A stretch of DNA of 38,955 nucleotides. Origin: Diphasiastrum complanatum. Its lineage: Eukaryota; Streptophyta; Lycopodiopsida; Lycopodiales; Lycopodiaceae. Positions 9,844-38,955 of this stretch are shown in pieces (within the stretch, counting starts at the first letter, position 1; every line of letters starts with the position of its first letter). The DNA lies in contig MU835456.1 in the NCBI GenBank assembly GCA_029204225.1, positions 1 to 38,955 of the forward strand. The letters run 5' to 3'. The notes under the pieces were generated by a model. The model saw only the letters and a list, made by a program, of their open reading frames with translations. It was not told the origin of the DNA and made no database searches. The position numbers and the translations under genes are program-made.

Positions 9844-11514
9844 TCAATGCGCAGTGGTGAGCCCGTTTGAGGTTCCCGATGGCGTTGAAGTTGAGGGTTG
9901 GTCGTCAGTGACCGATGGTGGTGGTGAGGGAGCCACTTCCTTCCTCTTCTGTGCTCGCGTAACAACTAACACAGGAGCGCGAAATTGTTGACCTTCCGAT
10001 GACATCCCTACTAGAACTGCTGGTTGCTGTATGACAATGAGGTTAAGAGGTGCATTGGCTCCAGGTTTAAATGGGCAATTTTTGTAACAGTGTCCATAAC
10101 CGCATTCTCGGCAGGAGGTTGTATATTGTCCCTTGTAGGGACATTCTGCTATTCTATGTCCTTTGCCGCATGCGTCATAGCCGTAATTTCTTCTGCCTTG
10201 GCATTAACTTTGAGCTGCATAGGCCGAAACATATTCATTTATGGCAGGATCCATAAATGGTTCATCTGGTCCGTACCATTGCTGCTGCTCAGATTGAGGT
10301 GGCATTTGCATCTCTGGTTCCGCTGCTGTCAAGTTTACATGGGCCACTTGTTGATTGGCTGGCCCTGGTGGAGCAAGTAAGGCCATACGTTGTTATTGAT
10401 TTGGTGCGTCGTACCTTGATGCCTCATTGGGTGCCCCTTGATGATAAGGATAGGAAGTCTGATAAGGACTTCTCTTCTGTTGAACAATCTGGGGGTTAAA
10501 CGGGCAAAATGCCGTATTGTGCGATGTTGCATTGCAGAGATGGCAGAATCTATGTGTTAGTCTTAGATTTTGCTTTAGGACTGGACACTAGTTTGTTGTA
10601 TGGTTTTGCGTGCATACTGAACACCATACATTCTCCCGTCGAGGGTACTGCAGTTGGTTTGGTTCCGGTTGATGTAGAGTTACTACTACAGTTCCCTGTA
10701 AGGCCTTCAATTTTTGATCAAACTACGCCGTAAGTTGCTCCATCTGTTGTTTGTGTAGTTTTGTCATTTGCTCCAGCAGCAGTTCTGAGGATAGAACGGA
10801 TGCGTTTGATGATGATGATGCGATCAAGGGAGTAGGAGTGTGGGTGGAAGGATATTCGTCAACAGATCTCTCATCCTCTTCCTTGATGGCAGCTTCCATA
10901 GCTTCTTGCAGAGTAGCGTACTGCTCCTGTCGTTTCAGTTCTCTTCTGATGCTTCATGGTAATCCGGCTAGGAACCACATGATCACCGCATGATCGGGAG
11001 TTAGGGCTGCATTGCACTCGGATCGTAGATGTTTGACCCGTTCAATATAGTCCCGGACCCTTTCTCGTTTTTCCATCTTGACCTTGCTCAGCAGGAGAAA
11101 CGGGTCTTCCAGGAACTTTCTTGGTTTAAAGCGCGTAATGAGAGCCGCTTTAACTGCTTCCCAGGTGGATTTCTCTTCCTCTGACAAGTTGAAAAACCAA
11201 TCCTGAGCCACTACTAGTAAGGACATAGGGAATAGCATCAGCTTCTCCGCAAGTGTCCGTTCGCCGTAGATTTCACAAGCTTGCGGGTAGATCTGGAGGA
11301 ATCGGATGGGATCTGATGATCCGTCGTATTTTGGTATTTCCATCCATGGTGCTCTCCGGACTGCTTGCAAGGGAGTGACAGGTACGGGTTGGCCCATTGG
11401 ATCCATTGGTGCTAGTTCCGGTTCTGCCTCTTGTTGCACAGTTGCTAATCTGGGAAGGTGTGGTGTCTGAATTGCTATCCTTCGTGCTATTGATCTTCCC
11501 GATCTCAGATTCAT
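9844..11514 (-). pseudogene. gag: Element A gag (Ty3/gypsy type) with four zinc knuckles, decayed
   Basis: It encodes the capsid/nucleocapsid protein that would package the element RNA in the cytoplasm. The start is taken at the ATG of MNLRSGRS; the upstream extension has no ATG. About 556 codons, all in one frame. Residues ~58-186 are the retrotransposon capsid domain (MEIPKYDGSSDP, VAQDWFFNL, YIERVKHLRSEC). A charged region follows, then four zinc knuckles: CSVC-x3-H-x4-C near 10619; CHLC-x4-H-x4-C near 10545; a third (DACGKGHRIAEC) whose first Cys is Tyr; and CREC-x3-H-x4-C near 10107. A basic Pro-rich tail ends at TGA 9844. Internal stops are at 10954 (TGA), 10723 and 10588 (TAG), and 10393 and 10204 (TAA); each fits CGA, CAG or CAA with C-to-T. 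There is no frameshift. No protease follows. Confidence 0.88.
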
Positions 11515-12796
11515 CCGATGGTGGGTTCCAAAGTGATCTTGCTTATACAATAGGATGCAGTCTGGATCTTCAAAGTTCTAATCGATCTGATCGGCCGGAA
11601 GTGAATTTTAGGCCTTTTACGGTGGTTTTTCCTTGATAACTTTTTACTCCTTGCACTGATTGACCTGAGATTTTGACAGTAGCTGGATCTGATATAGATC
11701 TTTCCATTGATTTGGTCTGTGAGGGTTATCTTATGCGAGGTTTGGTTGTGCGAGGATTCTTTAGCTGTTTTTGCAGGTAAAAAACTTGATATCTTTCATA
11801 TCTCTGGGAAGTAGCTCTCGCAACGTTCACAGTAGCTGGATCTGGGTCAGATCTCACTATAGAATTCTCTGGGAGAGTTAACTCTAAAAAGAGAAAAAAT
11901 TTAACTGTCTGCGAGGATTTAAAATCACTTTTTTGGCTTGATCTTCACCAGATCTTCACACTAACTCTCACAGGCTTCATCACTGATGTAAATTGCCATT
12001 CTGAATCGATTGAGAGGGTCTGTGAGAGTTCTTACTAGAATGATTTGCTGGATCTTCACTTTTTTAGTGATTTTTTAGCACTTAAATCCAAATTTCTGTT
12101 CACTGGAATAAGACTAACTCTCGCAAGCTCTTTTGTGTCATGGTCTCACTAAGATGGAACTTCAAAATCCTCTGCGAGAGTTCTTGACCACTGGAACTGA
12201 AAATTTTGTTGTCTGCGAGGGTTCACTAGTACTTTCCCGTCTTTTTTCTCACTAGGAATTCTCGCACATGCACTTAGATATCAAACTAACTCTCGCAGGC
12301 TTCTCTGTGTCCTGGTCTCACTAAGATGGAACTTCAGAGGGCTCTACAAGAGTTCTTATGAAGATTTGAATTTTTTTGGATTTTTTCAAGGGTTTTTTGA
12401 ATTTTTTATGATTTTTCTCTAATTTTTACAATCTGCTTGGAACTAACTCTCGCAAGCTTCTATGCAGGTCTGGGACAATACCCTGGAGCTGCTGCCAGTC
12501 ATGCAAGGGTTAATTGTCACTGATTCTGGAGATATAAAAATTTGATGAGATTTTAAGCTCTTTTTTTCTCCAAAATGCAGATTGGTGTGTTTTTTTGGGT
12601 TTTTTGGCTGGTTGGTTTGGGTTTCAAGCCCTTAGAGGCTGTTCAGGGCCTCCTCTACCCTCTCACACCTCCCCCACTTGCTATGAACAGTCCAAACACA
12701 AAAAAATACACTGTAAACTCCCAAATATCTACCTAAACTACTCTAAAAAGCAAGAAAATGGCTAAAATGCAGCTAAACTAGTTAGTGGAAATCTAT
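11515..12796 (-). other. Leader (5' UTR) of element A
   Basis: A long AT-rich leader without frames. It holds about twelve copies of CTCTCGCA or its complement (11710-12460). A direct repeat of ~75 bases at 12112-12190 and 12285-12365 shares the block GGTCTCACTAAGATGGAACT. A third partial copy begins near 12443. The role is unknown; packaging or transcriptional signals are possible. Confidence 0.6.
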
Positions 12797-12813
12797 CCCC
12801 AACAACGACGCCA
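12797..12813 (-). other. Primer binding site of element A (tRNA-Asp type)
   Basis: Read on the minus strand this is TGGCGTCGTTGTTGGGG, one base inside the LTR end (CCCTACA). It differs at two positions from TGGCGCCGTTGCCGGGG, the complement of the 3' end of plant tRNA-Asp used by Athila-type elements. It fixes the orientation of element A. Confidence 0.85.
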
Positions 12814-12814
12814 C

Positions 12815-13541
12815 TGTAGGGTCGATGGCCTAGTGTAGTATAGCCCTCCCGCTTGTCAACAAGGGCTAGATCACTGGATAGGTACCTAAGTATGCATAGA
12901 TGCTACTTTTAGTTAGTTTTCTACTTTCTCCCTTAACTCTACTCACCGCTAACACTACTCTCCTTTAACTCTACTCCTCTACACTAACATTCATCATGAT
13001 TTGGGTGAAGGGAAGGGATAGAAAAGAAGAGGTTTAGAAGAGAAGAGAGATAGAGGGTGAGGGTGGAGGTTGGCTCAAATGCTCCTTATACTTGCTAATG
13101 GAAAAACATTCACTATGGCAAACAATAAACATGAAAATAGAAAGCAATGGAAAACACAACCAAGAGCATTAGCAAGTAGTGAATAGCAAATGAGGATGCT
13201 TCTCTTCCAAAAATGGTAGAGTTTTCTCCTTCTCATTAAGCATGCCTTTTTATAAAATATGGAAGGCCTTTGCCCATCAATCCTATTGGCTAAGATTCAC
13301 AATGATCCTATCCATTCATTTTGGACCCAACTTGATCCAAGGGTCCACAAAAAGTACATTAGAAATCACAAGATTTATGTGAGTCCCAATTTGGACCCAA
13401 CTCTAAAAAGTGATCTCTAAGTTTAAAAATGACATTGGGCCTCTAGTTTTATTTTAATTCCAAGGCCCAAGTCATGTTTATTTTATTTACAACTTTATTT
13501 GCGTGCTCATTGGGCCATGGGCTTATACACGCAGGATGCCA
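12815..13541 (-). repeat. Element A 5' LTR
   Basis: On the plus strand it starts TGTAGGG and ends GGATGCCA, giving TG...CA ends in either reading. It pairs with 1-60 plus 4886-5525 and with sequence left of the window. It keeps the uninterrupted target sequence of element B near 12940. The TATA-like box on the minus strand is at 13246-13257. Confidence 0.88.
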
Positions 13542-13801
13542 TGCCTGACGATCAGTATTCAGCGTTCGTTTCAAATACACAATTGCATCCGATATAGTCT
13601 TGTGCTTGTATCGTAGTTCATTTGATTTGTACATGCATGCTACTTATTGAATTCAATTCTACGGCTTTATTGTGTTCAATATTATGTCAAAATGAATATA
13701 TGCTTTTCTAATTAACTGTTATTTCATTTCGTTCCCTAATTATAGTTTTGTCTGACACACAAAGGTTTAAGTGAGCAATTGAGTGATTCATTGCCGAATA
13801 G

Positions 13802-13804
<3 letters not shown>
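13542..13804. other. AT-rich sequence without recognised features
   Basis: This is flanking DNA between the end of element A and a GA tract. I see no gene or repeat in it. Confidence 0.5.

Positions 13805-13872
<68 letters not shown>
13805..13872 (+). repeat. (GA)34 microsatellite
   Basis: Perfect GA repeat of 68 bases in AT-rich DNA. Confidence 0.97.
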
Positions 13873-13875
<3 letters not shown>

Positions 13876-14109
13876 TTTGAAATATAATAGTTAGTTACGG
13901 ATATGTAGAAAAGTCTACATAGATTCATCATGAGTTATGAATAGAGACAAAAAATTAAATGCTTGGCGGATATCAATGGGATATAAGGCAACTTAATAAC
14001 ACAAAATAAATAGACCTTATATTTTTTTAACAACACGAGATGAGGGGAGTAAGTGGGAGAGGGCCCAAATAATCTCCTCCCATTGGCTTAGGATCTTTTA
14101 AGTGAGGTG

Positions 14110-14220
14110 GGAAGGCCCTGCCTGAGGGCCTTCCTTGTTGGGAGGGCAGGCTTGCCCGAGGGCGGGAGCCCGAGGGCAGGCCTCGACTAGCAAGGAAAGC
14201 CCGAGGGCTTCGGGCCTTCC
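14110..14220. repeat. GC-rich foldback (imperfect inverted repeat)
   Basis: The left arm 14110-14137 (begins GGAAGGCCC, ends TTCCTTG) pairs imperfectly with the right arm 14191-14220 (begins CAAGGAA, ends GGGCCTTCC). The centre is a run of CCCGAGGG-type words that can also self-pair. It is strikingly GC-rich against AT-rich surroundings. It could be a small foldback transposon; no target duplication is evident. Confidence 0.55.
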
Positions 14221-14245
14221 CCTACGTAATGCCATTGTGTGAAGG

Positions 14246-14292
14246 TTTTTTTTTTTTTTTTTGGGCCGTACAGTACGGCCGTACGGCCATAC
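14246..14292. repeat. T-run followed by GGCCGTAC palindromes
   Basis: A run of 17 T is followed at 14264-14280 by an 8-base perfect palindrome arm pair (GGCCGTAC / GTACGGCC, one-base centre). A further GTACGGCC follows, then T-rich sequence. Confidence 0.7.
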
Positions 14293-14418
14293 GCATGGAC
14301 TAGTTATTTTATTTTATTTTTTTCGATTTTTTGCCATTCTTTTCTCACAAATTTTTTTACGTTTGTGGTGGAATGTGGATGTGGACAGCCAATGACGGGT
14401 TGCCACATAGCACATGCA

Positions 14419-14533
14419 CATTCCACCGGAGAGAGGAGAGAGAATGTGCATTCCACAGGAGAGAGGAGAGAGAAAGTGAATTCCACCGGAGAGAGGAGAG
14501 AGAATGACAGATTCCTAGGAGAGAGAAAATTGG
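14419..14533 (+). repeat. 30-bp tandem repeat, about 3.8 copies
   Basis: Units start at 14419, 14449, 14479 and 14509, with core TTCCACCGGAGAGAGGAGAG. The first three differ at a few positions and the fourth is shorter and diverged. The period is a multiple of three, so the frame stays open and reads as repeats of STGERRE. That is a by-product of the repeat, and I do not treat it as a gene. Confidence 0.85.
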
Positions 14534-15429
14534 ATGGACATTATGCTCCTGAAGGTGGTACGTGGCTTTCAAGGTGCTACTTACTCTTAAGTGACATGCT
14601 AGGTGGCAAAATTAATGCTGACATGAGATAAGTACGCATGTTATGTGAGGTCCCCTCGTAATATCGTACGTTCAATTATTAGCTCCTCATAACTAGTGGG
14701 ACCGCGGTCTCTAATCCAATGAAATTCCATTCCACGTTGTCCAAATTTAAATTGAGGCCACTTGAAACTCGCGAAAAGTACTGGGGGGGGGAGGGGAGCT
14801 ATTTTGGGCTGGCTTGTGTGTGGAAACACCCTAAAATCCAATATTTTTAAGAAAAAGAATAGTTGTATGAAAATATCCCAATCGATAACGGCCTACAAAA
14901 TTGGCCATCCCAGCTTCTAAGGGAGGCCCAGAAGTTGGATGGAGGAATTAGGGTATATCAAATGGCGTGCACGACTGACTGACTATGTCTTCCACGATCT
15001 TTTCGAAAGAAAATGATTTTCTGTCACAGATCTCCGTCTTCTTCGATTGATCGCTTCTTGCTTTTATGATATATTTTCCATTCCTTACGATCCGATTGGC
15101 GGGCTGGTAACAACAGTCCTGAGGACGTGCGGCGATGGATAGATTCCGCCCGACTATTAAATCTGCCTCTTGCCTTGCCTCTTCATGTTTTGCTTGCGTC
15201 GATGATCGAGCAGCAGCAGGATGATATGGAGATGCAATGATAGCCAGCAACAGCACCGGTGGGCTGCACTGCCAACGTGTCGCAGGCTGTAGCAATCAAT
15301 AGCGACACTTTATCACGTACGCGTCCACTACTGCTGCATCAGTCGTCATCAATCCGTCTGTCATGTATTGTATATCGACGTGGTTATTTGATTATCGCGG
15401 GGTTTTTGGATCTAATGTCGTTTGATCAG

Positions 15430-15832
15430 TTTAGATCTAGCGTTTCGTCTCCAGATTATCTGACGACGTCGTGATTTGATTAGAAGTTAGTTTACATTAA
15501 GTTGAACTTTTGAAGAATAACATTGCAGTTTAGATCTATTTGGATTCACCGTTTCATCTCCAAATTTGATGTCGTGACTTAGTCTACTTCAACTTGTACT
15601 TTTGAAGCATAATATGAGCTTTGTTAGATCTAAAACTTCGTGTTTAAATTTATTGTTTCGTCTCCAAATTTGACGTAGTGACTAGTCTACACAGAGAACG
15701 TGAACTTCCGATCAAAAATAATGCTGCAATTGAGATTGAACGATTGCTGATCAGTTTAGATTTATCGTTTCCTTTCCGATTTTGACGTCGTGACTAAGTC
15801 TACATCGAGTTCAACTCTTGAGGTTCTGAAAG
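15430..15832 (+). repeat. Four diverged tandem repeats of ~95-130 bp
   Basis: Units begin near 15430, 15529, 15624 and 15755. Each runs TTTAGATCTA, then CGTTTCGTCTCC, ATTTGACGTCGTGACT, AGTCTAC, and in most AACTTTTGAAG. The last unit leads into a perfect 16-bp direct repeat (GAAAGTCTTTGGACGT at 15828 and 15844). The block lies about 1.4 kb upstream of the host gene start. Confidence 0.75.
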
Positions 15833-16349
15833 TCTTTGGACGTGAAAGTCTTTGGACGTGAAGAGAGATATAGAGTCTAGACTAGTTGGATGAGACTTGA
15901 GTGGTATCCACTCCAGGAAGGAAATTTACTATCATCTGATTCCGGATTTAAGATGTTATCTTTTCGATACTATATACATTTAGTGCTCGAGGACCCAAGC
16001 AATGAATGCCAGACCTGCTGGTATGCACAAGGGGCCCGAGAGAAGGGTCTGGTCATCTACGGACAAAAACACAGCTAGACAGACTCGTCTCGGAATCTTC
16101 ATTACACATCTGAATGCATGAAAGATTCACTAATTACACTTTACCCAACATCATATACTAAGTACGTTTGCAAGCAATATTTGATAGTTAGTACATGTGT
16201 CTACTTGAGTAATGCTGTACAGACTCCGAAGAGTCAAAGACTGACAAATTAAGCCTCAGGCCTCAAGGCTCTAGTCAAGCCTTAGAATTAGAAAGATGCA
16301 CTCGTCTTTCTCGTCTCGTCTTCTTGTTTGAAAACACCAAAAATATTTA

Positions 16350-16543
16350 AGGAGTCCAAAAGTTCAAAATTGAGCTTTCAAGGAACAAATTCGTAGTCAG
16401 AGCTAAATAGCTCGTCATTGGAACTTGTACGAATTATATAAGATAGGGACGGAAAACAGTCAATAATCCCAGAAGTTTAGAGCTATGCTTTCAAGTAAGG
16501 AATCACGACGTCTAAACAGTTCGTAGTTGGAAGTTGTAGATAG
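16350..16543 (+). repeat. Diverged direct duplication (~80 bp, twice)
   Basis: The segment at about 16350-16428 resembles 16467-16543. Both contain AGAAGTT/AAAAGTT, GAGCT, CTTTCAAG, GAA(C/T), TTCGTAGT and TTGGAA(C/G)TTGTA in the same order. The surrounding 15860-16560 shows nothing else I can name. Confidence 0.5.
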
Positions 16544-16600
16544 GACAATCAAGCTGTAGAGAGAGAGTGAGAGAGAGCGAGAGAGAACAAGAACAACCAT
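16433..16600 (+). promoter_or_regulatory. Possible promoter/5' leader of the Patched-like gene
   Basis: A TATA-like word (TTATATAAG) lies at 16434-16442. It is followed about 115 bases downstream by a short GA-rich leader-like stretch (16557-16587), as seen in many plant 5' UTRs. The first supported coding exon is ~640 bases further on, and acceptor-like TTTTGCAG ends at 17263, so a 5' UTR intron is plausible. This is a suggestion only. Confidence 0.25.
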
Positions 16601-17236
16601 ACAATCAACGACTACAGAGTCATCGTCAACGCAGCCGCAGGAATAAGGGAAAGAGTGCTTCACATATATATGAAATGAGAATTAAGACCTGTATGTGGAC
16701 AAATCAGACAAGGAATTTCAACTTTTCATGTTCCGATGTAGTCAATCGTGCATCCAATCTGGAACGTGTTTGCTTCGTTAACTCATGAAATATATTCAGC
16801 TTCTAAGTTACAATTTACTAGTTTTGAATGCAGTTTTGCTTGGTGTCGATTACTCTAAAGGCTCAAGCCTTTACGCTTCAAAAGTGATCGTCTTTACGTC
16901 TTCAAAATTTTCCAGTCAATCACTAGGATTTTGTCACTGTCGCGTGCAGGATATCTTTGAACTTTGAAGATATGGAAACAGGAACTACACAATAGTGGCG
17001 AAAATACTCGTAAAATCTTTAAGAAGGTCACTGAGTGCAGCATATACCACCCATATAAATATGGCGAAGGTACTGATAAACGACATGATCAACGTACAGT
17101 GGCTTCCTGCCGTACAATATCGCATGCTATATAATTATGTCGAGTGTCTCTGAGAAGTAAGGCTGGTAGTGAGGGATCAGTGAAGAGCTTATCCCAAATT
17201 AACTGTGCAGGATATTGAGCTTTCGCTAATCATCGC

Positions 17237-34954
<17,718 letters not shown>

Positions 34955-35004
34955 AGAGCTACAAACCGAATCAGATTGTCTGCAATCAACTTTGTAGTGA
35001 GAAA

Positions 35005-35026
35005 AATAAATTGAAGATCTAATAAA
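35005..35026 (+). terminator. Polyadenylation signals of the Patched-like gene
   Basis: Two AATAAA hexamers (35005-35010 and 35021-35026) lie 51-72 bases after the stop codon, in an AT-rich 3' flank. Confidence 0.55.
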
Positions 35027-38599
<3,573 letters not shown>

Positions 38600-38955
38600 T
38601 AAAGTTCGAGCATAAGGACATTCTAGTACCTCTTGGGAACAAAAAAAGAGGAATTCTCGTTAAAGTCCATGGAAAATCATTATGGAGAACATGGAATCAA
38701 AAGGGACTTCAATTATAAGTATAATGAATCTCGAATAGTTCGTCTTCTTGTACTCAAACAAAATTTGTTTCGAGGAAACAAAATGTGAAGTGGCTCCCGA
38801 ATCAAGTACTACTTCTCGAATTGAATTAGATGAACAACATAGATCAGTACGAGCATAAGCTGCTAAGTTCCTTGTTGTCCTGTCTTCTGCTGCTCTGGAG
38901 CATTCTGCCTTATCTTCGACATAGTTTGAATCTGAAGGTTTGTTTCTAGGATTCT
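38600..38955 (-). pseudogene. Ty1/copia protease fragment, cut by the window edge
   Basis: The minus-strand frame from the right edge is open and reads through NLAAYARTDLCC to VVLDSGATSHFVSS, the aspartic protease active-site motif (DSGAT-x-H) of Ty1/copia polyproteins. It then runs through KQILFEYKK to about 38690, where it loses similarity, and meets the TC tract at 38596. The upstream part continues outside the window. Confidence 0.85.

Larger units (their letters stand above)
1..13541 (-). mobile_element. Element A: non-autonomous gag+ORF2 LTR retrotransposon
   Basis: A minus-strand LTR element has its 5' LTR at 12815-13541, a tRNA-Asp-like primer site at 12797-12813, a leader at 11515-12796, gag at 11514-9844, a spacer at 9843-8744, ORF2 at 8743-5673, and a 3' LTR at 5525-4886 continuing at 60-1. 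The internal region, read on both strands, shows no protease DSG/DTG motif, no RT YxDD box and no integrase signature. That matches the TR-GAG idea of LTR elements that keep gag and lose pol, except that here a protein of ~1,000 residues sits in the pol position. All coding parts are decayed by stops and three frameshifts, so this copy is dead. Element B inserted into its 3' LTR later. Its left end is outside the window. Confidence 0.82.

Noticed and set aside
9100-12460. The scattered TGCGAGGGTT motif considered as a CRISPR-like array
   Set aside because: Copies are short, in both orientations, unevenly spaced and within a plant retrotransposon, with no cas genes.
14239-14631. 130-codon plus-strand frame starting in a T run and containing STGERRE repeats
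   Set aside because: It is kept open by a 30-bp tandem repeat whose period is a multiple of three. There is no family similarity and no splice context.
14948-15295. 115-codon minus-strand frame with a signal-peptide-like start
   Set aside because: It begins with TTG and has no internal ATG near the start, no recognised domain, and lies in repeat-rich flanking DNA.

Overview
The window looks like nuclear DNA of a land plant with a large, repeat-rich genome. It holds one host gene with 25 exons and plant-type GT-AG introns, several of them enlarged by transposon debris. It also holds nested LTR retrotransposons with tRNA-Met and tRNA-Asp primer sites, and five long perfect GA/TC tracts. The gene belongs to the Patched/NPC1 (RND) family and has no NPC1 N-terminal domain. 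That type is known from green algae and non-seed plants, so a fern, lycophyte or bryophyte is my best guess. This is inference; nothing here names a species.

Layout. Positions 1-13541 are one retrotransposon (element A) on the minus strand, interrupted by a second, younger one (element B, 61-4880, plus strand). Element B has two LTRs of about 1.24 kb, a 5-bp target duplication and no coding capacity. Element A has LTRs of about 727 bp and a tRNA-Asp-like primer site. It carries a decayed gag with four zinc knuckles, then a second frame of about 1,020 codons that I do not recognise (ORF2). I find no protease, reverse transcriptase, RNase H or integrase. It resembles the non-autonomous TR-GAG class, but with an extra protein where pol would be. 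Positions 13542-17236 hold a GA microsatellite, a GC-rich foldback, a 30-bp tandem repeat, diverged repeats of about 100 bp, and the probable promoter region of the host gene.

Positions 17237-34954 are the host gene. It can be read exon by exon with consistent splice phases into a protein of about 1,146 residues. The protein has two six-helix RND repeats, a sterol-sensing-type domain with the GVDD motif in TM4, and an acidic residue in TM10. Its introns hold an antisense Ty3/gypsy RT fragment (intron 12), an antisense Ty1/copia gag relic (intron 16), GA repeats next to two acceptor sites, and several palindromic GC-core clusters beside A/T runs. Positions 34955-38955 are AT-rich with small repeats and a (TC)57 tract. 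A Ty1/copia protease fragment on the minus strand runs off the right edge.

Nothing here works as an operon. The functional unit is the single Patched-like gene; the rest is transposon history around and inside it. The least explained item is element A: its ORF2, its four-knuckle Gag, and a short motif (TGCGAGGGTT) repeated about twenty times in its two noncoding stretches.
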